DNA of 40,355 nt, taken from a virus. Position numbers and translations under genes: made by a program. The stretch covers positions 1-40,355 of the IMG/VR virus record IMGVR_UViG_3300030110_003279. One strand, written 5' to 3'. A model generated the notes under the pieces. It was not told where the DNA came from. It made no database searches and saw only the letters and a list, made by a program, of their open reading frames with translations. Numbering within the stretch: position 1 is the first letter of the stretch; each line of letters starts with the position of its first letter. This document shows positions 28,852 to 39,800 of this stretch, one piece after another.

Positions 28852-29888
28852 TGGCTATTAAACAGTCAAGAGGAATAACTATAGGTAAAGGTACTCCACA
28901 ACGCCTTGAGGGTCAAAATGGAGACATGAGTATACGCTCATCTAGAAAAGGGTTAAAGTTATATGTAAAAGAATCTAATAAATGGCACAGTGTAGACCTT
29001 GATATAGATTTAAGACAAATAGCATCTACTGTTAGAAGGTTAGAAGACGAAGTTAAAAGATTGTCTACTAAAACAAATAACACTCCTGTTGTAGACAAAT
29101 TACTTTTAAGACAATCAGGTGGAACATCAGCAGTTGGTATACAAAATAAATCAGGCAACATAGCATTTAGAAATTCTACTGATACTGCAGATGGTAAATT
29201 ACAATCTGTTCCATTTGATACTGGAACTAATAATTCTTCTGGAAGAGGTTGGGGCCAATTTTATTATGACTCATCTTCTTCTTCACATTATTTAGAGTCA
29301 AATGGTTTAATAATTATTACGCAATTAAACGCACCAGATGCTACAGAACAAGCTAGTGTATTGATGATGAGCAAAGAGGATGATTCATTAGTAAGATTTA
29401 ACGAACGAGTAAATAATAAATTTATAATGGGTTATGACCATTTAAAAGCAGATGGGTCTACTTCAGATGCTAGATTTAAAATAGATACTGGAGGTTCATT
29501 CTCTGATGACTCTGTATTTAATTTAGACGCTAATGGAGTTAATTTACAAGGAGCAATATCCTACAAACATGGAACTCACTCTACTGCAGGTCCTACTGAT
29601 AATGTAGATGTTGCAGGAATTTCTGTTTTAAGAGTAAATACAGTTAGCAATAATGTGACTATAGGGGGTTTTGTTAATGGTGTAGAGGGGCAGATATTAC
29701 ATATAGTTAAAACTTCTACTAATAATTTTATACAATTAGAGCATAATGAGAGTACTGGAAATCAAGATATACTTTTAACATCAGGCTCTGACGAAAGAGT
29801 TGTAGGATATGGTGGTTATACGTTATACTGTAATGGAACTAATTGGTATTCATTAAGTAACCCAACAGGAGCAGCTGATGCTGGATAA
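28851..29888 (+). CDS. tail fibre / receptor-binding protein candidate, 345 aa
   Basis: N-terminal GKGTPQRLEGQNGDMSIRSS, RKGLKLYVKESNKWHSV looks like a virion-anchoring domain, followed by a short coiled coil (IASTVRRLEDEVKRLSTK). Then beta repeats (LNAPDATEQASVLMMSK) and a C-terminal knob GQILHIVKTSTNNFIQLEHN with the ending GGYTLYCNGTNWYSLSNPTG, a common tip layout (N-G-x-x-W). Trimeric fibre built by coiled coil plus beta-helix/knob is the inferred form. It probably sets host range. TAATGG overlap with the preceding gene. Confidence 0.65.
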   Translation: MAIKQSRGITIGKGTPQRLEGQNGDMSIRSSRKGLKLYVKESNKWHSVDLDIDLRQIASTVRRLEDEVKRLSTKTNNTPVVDKLLLRQSGGTSAVGIQNKSGNIAFRNSTDTADGKLQSVPFDTGTNNSSGRGWGQFYYDSSSSSHYLESNGLIIITQLNAPDATEQASVLMMSKEDDSLVRFNERVNNKFIMGYDHLKADGSTSDARFKIDTGGSFSDDSVFNLDANGVNLQGAISYKHGTHSTAGPTDNVDVAGISVLRVNTVSNNVTIGGFVNGVEGQILHIVKTSTNNFIQLEHNESTGNQDILLTSGSDERVVGYGGYTLYCNGTNWYSLSNPTGAADAG

Positions 29889-29973
29889 TAAAAGACTTGG
29901 AATATTAAAAAATATTTATTATGAATATTTAATTAATTTTTATAAATTACACACAGAACTATAAGGGAAAATT
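29889..29973 (+). promoter_or_regulatory. 85-bp AT-rich gap with a hairpin before the ejection-protein cluster
   Basis: AAATATT (29910-29916) pairs with AATATTT (29924-29930), 7-nt loop, followed shortly by five T residues. Too AT-rich for a strong terminator. TTGGAA/TATGAA, 17 bp apart, is a weak promoter possibility. It is one of the few real gaps in the late operon and separates fibre genes from internal virion genes. Confidence 0.35.
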
Positions 29974-30801
29974 ATGGCACAACCATTCGCATTAGAAAAT
30001 TTAGCATCAAAAGTAGGCTTAGCTCAAAAAAGAGCGCAACAAGATTATTTTGACGCAAGAGCTACTGAAGCTACTAATTTGCTTGCAAAACAATTAGATA
30101 AAATGCAAAAAGAAGCATCAAAAAGAACTGGGTTTTTTGATAAAACTTTTGGTGACTTTGGTGGGTTAGTTAAAACAGGAATTGGAATGATTAATCCTGT
30201 GGCTGGATTAATAGCTGGAGGTTTAGACACTGCTACTTCTCAAAAAGATTTAAAAAGAATGATTAAAAAAGCAGGTAAAGATATTAATATACCCGCAAGA
30301 TTTAAAGGAACATTTTTAGAAGACTATCTTACAGGTGGTATGATGCAAGGTCAGGCTGGTTTAAAACAAAACTTACAAGGCAGAAAACAAGCTGATTTAA
30401 TAACTAATTTAGTATCTATGATACCAACTGCTGTATCTGCTGCAAAAACTTTGCCTCTTACAAAAACAACTAGTGAAATGGTTAATTTAGGAGCAGGAGA
30501 AACTATTATGGACCAAGGCGGTCTAGCAAGTATTGAGGGTCAGGCTATGAAAAATATAACTAGCCCAACTAAATTAGGTAATATTGTAAGTAAAATAAAT
30601 CAAACTGCAGTACCATTTACATCAGGATTATTAAATGTAGGTAATTTAACAACACCATTAGTTAAAGGTGGTAAAATGGCTACAGCATTATCTACACCAG
30701 GAATGTATGCTCCAATATTACAAAATTTATTACAAGATTATTTATTAGGTTCACCAGAAGAACCAGTTATGACAAGAGCGCAAGCTCCTAAAGTATATTA
30801 A
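29974..30801 (+). CDS. putative internal virion protein A, 275 aa
   Basis: ATAAGGGAAAATT before the ATG. Helical N-terminus (LASKVGLAQKRAQQDYFDAR) followed by a glycine-zipper, membrane-active segment (FGGLVKTGIGMINPVAGLIA, GGLDTA at about residues 62-88) and further Ala/Gly-rich helices. Size, helicity and the place at the start of a run of long late genes fit small ejection proteins of podoviruses (analogous to T7 gp14 / P22 gp7), which enter the host envelope on infection. Analogy, not sequence homology. Confidence 0.55.
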   Translation: MAQPFALENLASKVGLAQKRAQQDYFDARATEATNLLAKQLDKMQKEASKRTGFFDKTFGDFGGLVKTGIGMINPVAGLIAGGLDTATSQKDLKRMIKKAGKDINIPARFKGTFLEDYLTGGMMQGQAGLKQNLQGRKQADLITNLVSMIPTAVSAAKTLPLTKTTSEMVNLGAGETIMDQGGLASIEGQAMKNITSPTKLGNIVSKINQTAVPFTSGLLNVGNLTTPLVKGGKMATALSTPGMYAPILQNLLQDYLLGSPEEPVMTRAQAPKVY

Positions 30802-30809
30802 GGATTTAT

Positions 30810-31511
30810 ATGAATGTATTAGATTATTTATTACCAAAATCATTTATGTCTGATGTACAAACTACATTTAGACCAAAACGATACGATTTAACTAAAGATG
30901 AGTTTATGCCTGATTGGGGAGAGTCAGAATCTGATTATTATGACGTTTTTCAGTCCTTAAGGGACCAAGGGTATGAGCCTACTGCAGAATTTGCCGACAT
31001 GTTAATGGCAGAAGAGCCTGACAATTTTGTTGAAAAACACATAAAACAAATACGAATTAGAAATATTTTAGATGCTGGTGGTGAAGCTGGGATTGAGAGC
31101 GGGATGTTTTTAGAAGCAAATCCTTCAACTCCTGTAAACATTTTTGGAGGACAATCATTAGCAGAAGGGTTTGAAAGGTCGGGAGTCTATAATTTTGACT
31201 CAGCAATGGCACAACCAATGAAACTATCTACTCTTAGAGGTATAGACCCTGGTAGTTATTCTAAAGAGGTTGCTACAAAAAGAGGCACACTAGCAGACGC
31301 TTTAGCTAGACAAAGAGCAAAAGCTTCACAAATAGGTGGTGGTTTTGCAGGTTATGGTGGTAGAAATGTAGCACAAGATTTAGCTGAACAGCAGTTTGCA
31401 CAAGGCTCTCAAGGTGTTATGGAAGATATAAATAAACAAAGAGCAAATGCTTTACAGCAATTATATTCTGAATTAGAAGGTTATGGTTCAATTATAGACG
31501 AAATGAGCTAA
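30810..31511 (+). CDS. putative internal virion protein B, 233 aa
   Basis: TTAAGGATTTAT before the ATG. Acidic N-terminal half (DEFMPDWGESESDYYDVFQS), then an Ala/Gln-rich helical C-terminal half with a glycine motif (KASQIGGGFAGYGGRNVAQD) and amphipathic helices (LAEQQFAQGSQGVMEDINKQ). This looks like a small core or ejection protein. The G-G-G-F-A-G-Y-G-G-R motif may form a flexible or membrane-interacting turn. Family not recognised. Confidence 0.5.
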   Translation: MNVLDYLLPKSFMSDVQTTFRPKRYDLTKDEFMPDWGESESDYYDVFQSLRDQGYEPTAEFADMLMAEEPDNFVEKHIKQIRIRNILDAGGEAGIESGMFLEANPSTPVNIFGGQSLAEGFERSGVYNFDSAMAQPMKLSTLRGIDPGSYSKEVATKRGTLADALARQRAKASQIGGGFAGYGGRNVAQDLAEQQFAQGSQGVMEDINKQRANALQQLYSELEGYGSIIDEMS

Positions 31512-31522
31512 TAGGAGGGTAA

Positions 31523-33265
31523 ATGGCCAAAATATTACCTGCAGGAGCAAATGTAAATTTAGGGTTAGGCGAAGACCCAATGGATAGACTTCTAAAAACT
31601 ATCCAAGTAGCCTCTCAAGCACAAGGTGTTATGAATCAAGCAACACTCCAACGTGACAGACGACAAGCAGTCAAAGAAGAGTCTTTCCAAACAATGATGC
31701 TTAATACACTTTCATCAATGGATAAATCTAACATATCTAGTGTTAATGGTGCTGAAGAATCATTAAAAAAAATGAAAAATAATTTTATTGCAGAAAATCC
31801 TGGTATGACTGATAAGATAGATACAATATATGGGACTGCTTTATCTACTACAATTAACCCTATTAAAGAAATTCATACAAATTTTAATAGAGATAAAGAG
31901 TTAATTTTAAATCAAATAGAAAATTTAGATAATAGAATATTAAGTGTTAACGAAAAAGTTGCATTAGATGGTAGCAGCTCTCAATTTAAAGAAGATTTTC
32001 AAGCATTGTCAAAAAGTATTAATAGGTATAAATCAAGATTAGGTGAATATAATAGTATAATGCCAGATTTAGCATTTGAAATGAGTGAAAATGTTTTAAA
32101 TGCAACTAATGTATTAACTTCTTTACCTAAATCATTAATAGGTATTTTTGATGATGTAGAGCAAAGTTATTATTCTGACTTATTAAATGGAAGAATGACT
32201 GAGTCTGTATTTGATGCAGCTATAACAAAATATTACAACGACACATCTGGTAGAATTACAAAACAAACTATGCCATTACTAGCTTCTGAAATGAAAGACC
32301 TTTATACCGAAAGTTATTTACCTTTAGATACACTTACTACACAAATTGAAAATGATTTATTTCCAAATCTGTCAAGCAATCAAAGTATTGTAGAACAAAC
32401 AAAACCTACATATTATGACGATGACACTGATACTTACTTTATTGAAGGTACACCTTACGGAAACAAAAAAGAAGCATTAAATGTTTTAAATCAACAAAAA
32501 GAAGATTTAAAGATTAAAATTACACAAAAAGATTTAGCTTACAGAGGTTACGCTTACGAAACAGAGGGAAACCAAAGGTCTTATGCTGCTGAAATTAACT
32601 CAGATGGTCAGTGGGCTTGGGATAGAGGTCCTAGTGAAGATGAGTTTGAGTTTGTTGTTCCAGAAATAGTAGATGAAAATAAAAACGAAATTTCTGATTT
32701 TATTGAGCGACCAGAAGGAGATAATTTTAGTTTAGAAAAAAACCAAGAAAGAGTTAAACTTAAGATGTCTAAATACCCAAAAGCTGCTGAAAAAAAATTA
32801 AATAAAGTAAATGAATTATCAAAAAAAATAAAAGACTTTGAAATAAAAGATAGAAGTCTTACTGGGAATAAACAAAAACCAATAATTATTAAATTATCTA
32901 ATTTGATTGGTAAAAACTTAGAAGTTTTAAATGAAAAAGATTTAAATGAACTTAAAAAGTTATATGATTCAGATATGGATGAAATAAAAAATTTAAAAGA
33001 AAAAATAACTACAGAAAAAAATAATGCAAAAAAAGTACAAATTCCTCTAGAAGAAGGGTTTCCAAGAACTTTAACAGAGCCTGGAGAAAACATTAAACAA
33101 ATAAAAATAAAAATAAAAGAAATTCAAGAAAAATGGAAAGCTCCTATGGTAAATGTTTTAATGTCTAATATCAAAAAATATAACGGAATAAAAAAAGATT
33201 ATGATATTGCTTTAAATCAATACAATAAAATTACAGAAAACCCAGACGCTTCTAAACAAAATTAA
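31523..33265 (+). CDS. putative internal virion protein C, coiled-coil, 580 aa
   Basis: Strong SD (ATAGGAGGGTAA). Long alpha-helical, charged protein; the C-terminal 180 residues are dense coiled coil (KLNKVNELSKKIKDFEIKDR, DEIKNLKEKITTEKNNAKKV). The middle has a tyrosine-rich globular portion (TYYDDDTDTYFIEGTPYGNK and YRGYAYETEGNQRSYAAEIN). No enzymatic motif. Its place between other candidate internal proteins fits a core protein such as T7 gp15 or P22 gp20 by analogy only. Confidence 0.55.
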   Translation: MAKILPAGANVNLGLGEDPMDRLLKTIQVASQAQGVMNQATLQRDRRQAVKEESFQTMMLNTLSSMDKSNISSVNGAEESLKKMKNNFIAENPGMTDKIDTIYGTALSTTINPIKEIHTNFNRDKELILNQIENLDNRILSVNEKVALDGSSSQFKEDFQALSKSINRYKSRLGEYNSIMPDLAFEMSENVLNATNVLTSLPKSLIGIFDDVEQSYYSDLLNGRMTESVFDAAITKYYNDTSGRITKQTMPLLASEMKDLYTESYLPLDTLTTQIENDLFPNLSSNQSIVEQTKPTYYDDDTDTYFIEGTPYGNKKEALNVLNQQKEDLKIKITQKDLAYRGYAYETEGNQRSYAAEINSDGQWAWDRGPSEDEFEFVVPEIVDENKNEISDFIERPEGDNFSLEKNQERVKLKMSKYPKAAEKKLNKVNELSKKIKDFEIKDRSLTGNKQKPIIIKLSNLIGKNLEVLNEKDLNELKKLYDSDMDEIKNLKEKITTEKNNAKKVQIPLEEGFPRTLTEPGENIKQIKIKIKEIQEKWKAPMVNVLMSNIKKYNGIKKDYDIALNQYNKITENPDASKQN

Positions 33266-33266
33266 T

Positions 33267-36200
33267 ATGGCAATATCTCCCGAAAACGCTATTCAACAAT
33301 TAAGAGATGCTTTTCCTGACAAATACAAATTTGCTACAGATGAAGAAGTTTATCGTATAGCTCGTAATAAATATCCTGATGCACCAATACAAGATTGGCA
33401 AAAAATAGGATATAAAAGTATACCAAAAATTAAAGAAGACCCTTTTGATGTAAATCTTGAAAGAACTGATGAAACTACATTTTTAGACCATTTTAATATT
33501 TATGGCATTGATGAAGATAGTTCTTATTTAGCAAGACTTGCATATACTCGTTCATTACAAGGGATGGCTAGCGATGTTTTAAGAGGTAAGCCTAAATTTA
33601 CATTTGATGAGCAACCATCTTTATTTTCCGAAGCTATTGCAGGGATTATGTCGTTTGCCATGCCATTAGATGCTTTATCTTTATTTGGCGGTGGTGGCAT
33701 ATTTGGTAAAGCAGTTTTATCTACAGGTGGAGCTAAGGCTGCAACAAAATATTTATCTAAAAAAGTATTAAAAGTAGCTCCTGGTATGGCAAAAGCGCCT
33801 GGCGGAAGAGCTGCTGTAGAAACCTCTATAAGAAACATTATAGGTAATGAAATGATGTATGTTCCGTATGAAGGAGCAAAAGCAAATATGTTTGCTAGAA
33901 CAGAGCATATGAGAAATCCTGATATGGACCCTCTTTCATCTCAAGATATATTAAAAGAAACTTTTGCAGGTATTGTTCATGGTGGTATTATGGGTGTTAT
34001 GGGTGGTTCTACTAGACCATTTTTAGCTGCTAGACATTCTAGATTATTGAAAACAATAGATAATTTTGAAGCTCAAAAAAAACTTACAGGAGCTAGTCAA
34101 GGTAGATTGTTAAAATTAAAAGATAAATTAAAATATACTGGTGCTTACAGTCAATATGCAACTGATGTAGCAGGGTTAACATTAGGTGATATAACAGGTA
34201 CTGCTGTTGCTTATGGTCAAATAAAATCTGGCGAAGAAATGATGGCAAGTTTATTAACTATGGGAGGTTTTGCTGGAGCAACAAGAGTTGCTGGCTTAGG
34301 GTTAAATAAAGTAGTAATGGAACCGTTAGAAAAAGCGCAAAGTGAGTACAAAAAGAAATTTGAAATAAGAAAAAAACAATTAGACAAAGAAGAAGCTATT
34401 CAAAATAGTGTAAATTCTAAATCAAAAGAACAGTTAGATACTGACGCAGAACAACAAGCTACACAAAATTCTTTTGAAAATATGTCTGATTTAGATGATA
34501 GAAGAAAAGCGTTTGATGAATCAGAAGCTGGTATGCGTTTTAAAGAGATTGAAAATAAAGTAAAAGCATTTAAAGAATTAGCTGATGATGATATAGATGA
34601 CCCTAAAAAAGCATTAAAGTTTTATGAAAAAAGAATGGAAATGTTTGCTGAGGTAAAAGACTATTTAGAAGGTGCTGAAGTTATGTTTGATGACGTAGTA
34701 AGGCTTGAAAAATGGATGGATGAAGGTTTAGAAAATGCAACAAAATCTTTAGGTATACAAAGAGATTCTATTGCGGACAATATTTCTACAAGAATAACAC
34801 AAATTAGGACAAGGCTAGACAAAGCAGGGAGACCTGATACTATACCTATTGAGCTTGCAGACGGAACTTTTAAAGATACTCCAATCATGAATATACAAGA
34901 TGAATTAAGTAAAAAAGGATTATCTGGTGACGAATTAAATCAAGAATTTCTTAGAATTTTAGATTCAACTGAAAAAACATTATCTAATATCCCTACAGAA
35001 AAAGAATCTTTAAGGTTAGATGCAACAGAATCAACTTACGTTAAAACTCAAAAAACTGTTGGCGAACTTGAAGAGTCTTTAAAAGATGTTGACCCAAAGG
35101 ATAAGCGTTTAATAGAATCTTACAATGAAAATATAAAGACTATAAAAGAAATAGATAACATTATAAATGAGCTTGACAATAAAAATCTGTCTGACGTACA
35201 AAAAGAATCTATCAAAGCAAACTATCAAATTATTAAAACTTTTATATCTTCAGATGGATGGTTACTTAAAAGAGCTATGAAAGGTGGTGGTGGGAAAGCA
35301 GGTCCATTATTAATAAATGACACAAGGAAGGCACGTTTAAAAGGTATGCTAGAATTTGTTAACCGTATAGCTGAAGAGCGTCCTGATTTAAAAATTAGAG
35401 ATTTAGATAGGTCTTTTGTTCAAGAGATAACTGGAAAAATGACAGAAGCAAAAAGAATTGGTATTCAAGATTTATTTGGAGACTTAAAAACTCAAGATTT
35501 ACTATCTGTTGACTTGAAAAGGCTTGCTAAACCAGGGGCAATTAGTAAACAAACCCCAAGACCTATAGACCCTGGCGACCCTGTAGGACTTAGAGATAAT
35601 CAGATTAACAAAAACAGCATTAATATTAAAATGCCTAAAGCTGCAGGCGCACCTAAAACTTTACCTTTTGTAACTTCTGTAGGCAATGTTATTACTAAAA
35701 TTAAAAAACTTATTAATAAAAAAACAAATCAAATAAAAGGTGGAGACGGTAAACTTAATAAAGTAGTATTTTTTGCAAAACAAAAAGTTGGTAATGCAAA
35801 AGATGGTTATAAATTTAAAAATGTAGCTATAGAGTCAGATACTTTAACAGAGCTGTCAAAAGGTCTTTTTGGTATTGACGGTCAAGCTTTTAGAAAAGGT
35901 TTTTTTACTTATGTTAATAAAAAATATAAAGTTGGGTCTGAAGAAGCTAATATTGTTGAAATATTTGGACTTGGTCATGATGGAAAGCAGTTAACTACTA
36001 AAGAAGCATTAGCTTATATGACTAATCTAAAAAAAGACAAAAGTGGCGGTATGATGAAGTCAACTCAAATAAAATATGAAAAATTAGCTAAAGAATATTT
36101 TGGACTTGTGTTTGATAAGAGAACATCGAGTCAATTAAAACAATTAGCAGACAAAAAACCAGGACAGTTAAAAAAATATTTTTTAGAAGCTAAGGCACTA

Positions 36201-36857
36201 GAAGAAGATAATGTTCCAACAATTTATACTCTTAAAAAAGGTTTTGAAAATATAGAAAAAATTAAAGCTGCCGCAGATAAAGATGGTTTTATTAATTTCA
36301 CAAACAAAGGAGATTTATCTAAAAATATTTCTGAAGTTTCTTATAAAATACACAAAGATGTTTTAGAAGGTGCATTTAAAATACATTTAGAAACAAATGC
36401 AAGAATAGGTGAGCTGTTTGCTAAAAAGGGAAGAGTTGACATTCCTGTTAGTGGTAAGCCTATGGCGTTAAAGTCTGAAGCTTTAAATAGTTTAATATCA
36501 AAATTAAATCTTGGAGCAACATTAGATAACCCGCTTAAAGATGTAAAACTTGAAGAAATAAATATTGAGTATCAATCAAGAGATAAGCTAAGAAAGAACT
36601 CTCTTACTAAAAATTCTACAGATAATTTAAATACGTTAAAGGTAAAAGCTAGGTTAGTTATGACAGGTGGAAGGTTTGGAGATTTTTCTAGAATGGCTTT
36701 AGGTGACGCAAAATATGAAAAACAATTAAAGTCTATATTAAAAACATATGGTATGACTGACGCAGATATAAAGAAAATGAAAAAAATAAGTTTAGAAGAT
36801 GATATGGTTGATGAGGCAATTTTAACTAGAATATTAAATGATATGGAGTGCAGATAA
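33267..36857 (+). CDS. large putative ejection protein with recombinase-like motifs, 1196 aa
   Basis: N-terminal motif AIQQLRDAFPDKYKFATDEE, YRIARNKYPDAPIQDW recalls the start of large phage virion/ejection proteins. Three hydrophobic, Gly/Ala-rich segments follow (about residues 120-150, 234-250 and 299-345), then long charged helices. In the C-terminal third, QAFRKG (R876), LGHDG (H904) and EALAYM (Y917), then ETNARIGELF (R1046) and TGGRFGDFSRM (R1136), resemble tyrosine recombinase boxes in an unusual order. A DNA-translocating internal virion protein is most likely; recombinase activity is speculative. No SD; ends in TAATG with the next gene. Confidence 0.55.
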   Translation: MAISPENAIQQLRDAFPDKYKFATDEEVYRIARNKYPDAPIQDWQKIGYKSIPKIKEDPFDVNLERTDETTFLDHFNIYGIDEDSSYLARLAYTRSLQGMASDVLRGKPKFTFDEQPSLFSEAIAGIMSFAMPLDALSLFGGGGIFGKAVLSTGGAKAATKYLSKKVLKVAPGMAKAPGGRAAVETSIRNIIGNEMMYVPYEGAKANMFARTEHMRNPDMDPLSSQDILKETFAGIVHGGIMGVMGGSTRPFLAARHSRLLKTIDNFEAQKKLTGASQGRLLKLKDKLKYTGAYSQYATDVAGLTLGDITGTAVAYGQIKSGEEMMASLLTMGGFAGATRVAGLGLNKVVMEPLEKAQSEYKKKFEIRKKQLDKEEAIQNSVNSKSKEQLDTDAEQQATQNSFENMSDLDDRRKAFDESEAGMRFKEIENKVKAFKELADDDIDDPKKALKFYEKRMEMFAEVKDYLEGAEVMFDDVVRLEKWMDEGLENATKSLGIQRDSIADNISTRITQIRTRLDKAGRPDTIPIELADGTFKDTPIMNIQDELSKKGLSGDELNQEFLRILDSTEKTLSNIPTEKESLRLDATESTYVKTQKTVGELEESLKDVDPKDKRLIESYNENIKTIKEIDNIINELDNKNLSDVQKESIKANYQIIKTFISSDGWLLKRAMKGGGGKAGPLLINDTRKARLKGMLEFVNRIAEERPDLKIRDLDRSFVQEITGKMTEAKRIGIQDLFGDLKTQDLLSVDLKRLAKPGAISKQTPRPIDPGDPVGLRDNQINKNSINIKMPKAAGAPKTLPFVTSVGNVITKIKKLINKKTNQIKGGDGKLNKVVFFAKQKVGNAKDGYKFKNVAIESDTLTELSKGLFGIDGQAFRKGFFTYVNKKYKVGSEEANIVEIFGLGHDGKQLTTKEALAYMTNLKKDKSGGMMKSTQIKYEKLAKEYFGLVFDKRTSSQLKQLADKKPGQLKKYFLEAKALEEDNVPTIYTLKKGFENIEKIKAAADKDGFINFTNKGDLSKNISEVSYKIHKDVLEGAFKIHLETNARIGELFAKKGRVDIPVSGKPMALKSEALNSLISKLNLGATLDNPLKDVKLEEINIEYQSRDKLRKNSLTKNSTDNLNTLKVKARLVMTGGRFGDFSRMALGDAKYEKQLKSILKTYGMTDADIKKMKKISLEDDMVDEAILTRILNDMECR

Positions 36858-39800
36858 TGGCAAAAGCATGTTTGAATTTAAATATGTTAGACGATGATGA
36901 ACTTTATGTTGCAAAGTTTGACTTAGAAGAGTTAAGAAAAAAGAAACAAATACCTGCTTCTGAATCTGTAGAGTTGTTAAAAAAGTTAGGTGTAGATGGT
37001 GGTGAAATTAAAAATATATCAGGACAAGCTAGTATAGATATAATAAAACAATTTTATGATGGTTACAAAGTTGCAGAAAATGCTAATTTTGATAGTCCAA
37101 GTTTTAGAGAATTAGCCCAAGAAATAAAAGGTATAGATAGATTTCGTTGGAGAAAGCTTTATGCTCCTGTATACTACGTTCTTTCTAAAGGTGGTAAAAA
37201 ATCGCAAAAATTAGCTAATAATTTATTAGACTATGACGTAGTGTATACAAAAGACAAAGCGTTTGCAGATGATACCATTATACAGGTTAAAAACGTATTA
37301 GGTAAAGACATAGATAATATGGAGCTTTTAGAGCCTGAAATGCGTAATCAACCAGGAAGACCTTTGACTGTTGATGAAAGAAAAGCTATTGAAGCGTTTG
37401 ATTTAATTAATCCTAAAACCAAAAAGTTATGGAGTATGAATGATAAAGATTTTGACGGTTTAGATGATTTTACACAAAGGCATATTGTTGCTAGAGACTA
37501 TCATAAACAAATGACTGATTTTTATTGGAACAGAGTTAAACAGGAAGTTAAGGCAAAATCTACTAAGTTTCAATACGAAGAGTGGTTAAAAGAATATGAT
37601 GAAAAATATATTAAAAATTATATGACTAGAGCGGTAAGTATAGAAGTATTACAAGAGCTTGCAAAAAATGCTGAAAACAGCAAAATTATTGTAGATATAG
37701 CTAACAAAAGATTAAAAAATAGAGCAAAAGAATTAGCTTCTAAAAAGTTTAAAAAACAAGAAAACCCTAATAAATGGCAGGCAGAATATGAAAAAAAATT
37801 AAATGATGTAAACCTTTTAAATAGCATAAAAGAAGAAGCTTATAATATTATGACATATAATCCTGCAAGGGTTGTCAATCAACATTTTAAAGAAAGAGGT
37901 ATACTTTTACCTTATGAGATAGAAGTTACAACACCTATTACAAATAGAAAAAAGAAAGTAAGGACTTATGTTAAAGATTACGCTAGTGTTATGGACAGGT
38001 ATTCTACAGTAACATCTAAATTTATATCTACAACAAAGTTTTTTCCAGAGTTTACAAAATTTGGGACACAATATAAATTAACTTCAAATACAAAAGCAGA
38101 TTTAATGCCTGCTCTTTCTAGTGGTAGTCCTGAAGCTCAGTATGCAGCTAAACATATAAATGAATTGTTAGGACTTGGTCTTGATAACCAATCTAATTCT
38201 GTAACAAATTTTTTATCAACAGCTTCTACATTATCGGCTGCAGCTGGATTATCGTCTCCAACATCGGGAGTAAAAAACTTATTAATTACTATTCCAAGAA
38301 GTTTAGGTACATTTGGTGCTATTAATACAATGAGAAGTTTTTTAAGACTGTTTGGTAATTATGGTCAATTAATGGATGATGCTAGAAGACAAGGTTTTAC
38401 AACTTATCAGACTAAGACATTAGCTCTGCAAGATAAAGCTATTAAATTACCATTTAATCTTGGTGAATTTAGTATGGAAAAATTGTTTGATTTAAACTTA
38501 ATGACCAGAACGGAAGGTATAGGTAGGGTAGCTCAAGTGCAAGCAGGACTTATGACATTTGAATTACAATTAGATAAAATCCATGGAGTTAAAAACTATT
38601 TACCAACAACTCCTGAAAATCAAATAAAAAGATTTTGGAAAAATACTTTTAAACTATCTGATGACGAAGTGCAATTTTTGTTAGATAAAAAAAATTACCG
38701 TAAAATACAAGATGGATTAGCAGATATAGAAACTACTGGTAAGATGGATTATATAAGAGCTAAAATATCTCACTACTCACATGTATCTACATCAGGTGGA
38801 ACAGGGCCACAACTGTTACCTGCCTGGATGAACAATAAGTATGTAAAACCTATGTCACTATTTTATCGTATGGCATATTCTACAAGCTTTGATATGTATC
38901 AAAATACTTTAAAACCAATTGTAGAAAAAGGAAATATTGCTCCTTTAGCTAGAGCAACAGTTGGAAGTTTAATGTCTGGATATGCTTTATGGGCTATGTA
39001 TGACACTTTATTTGATACAAAAAATCCAATGGAAAATGAAGATAAAATAACCCAAATGAGTTCTTATTTATTTAGAGCAGAATTTCTTCAATTAGGAACA
39101 GATTTGGTATTAAATCCATATGGAGGCGGTTTATTTTCTAAAGCAGATAAAGGTACTTTTTTAAATTATAATGACCAAATGATGGCTAGTTCATTTAATC
39201 CTTTATACGGAAGTGCTGTAACGGGTAATTTAATAGCAGCTGGTTCTTTATTTGCTCATACATTTTTACCAACTTTAGGTTTTACAGAAAAAAGGAAAAC
39301 TGTTGGCCAAGCTCTTGATGATTATATGAGCGAAACTGTTGTGCTGTATGCTCAATATCGTAAAAACTTTCAAGAACCATTTGGTCCAGGATTTAAAAAT
39401 GACAAGCTTTATAAAACAGCAAAAGAGTTTGGGACATACGCAAGAAGATGGAAATCTGAAAATGGTTATCAAGACAACCCAATGGCATATGGTCAGACAG
39501 ACAAAACACCTTTTTATAGGTCTCTAAGAAATGCATTTTATAATGGAAATCAACAAGACTTTAATAGAGCATATTGGTCTGCTTACAATTATATTGCTAC
39601 AACTTTTATAAAAGATTTTAGAGATAATGGAAAAGGATTGTCTCCACATCAAATTCATAAACAAACTCAAAGAGCTTTAGATGCACATTTAAATCAATAT
39701 TCTGTAGCAAGAGTTTCTGAAGGATATGATGAAAAAAGAGGAATAATACCAGATAGAGAATTTATACAATACTTAAAAGATGACAAACTTAAAAGTAAAT

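Noticed and set aside
32608-33093. Minus-strand frame of 161 codons, very Phe/Ser-rich
   Set aside because: Mirror of a Lys/Glu/Asn-rich coiled-coil coding region, a usual artefact.
33267-36857. Calling the 1196-aa gene an integrase and the phage temperate
   Set aside because: The recombinase-like motifs are degenerate, misordered and inside a huge late virion-type protein; no att site or repressor/excisionase cassette was found.
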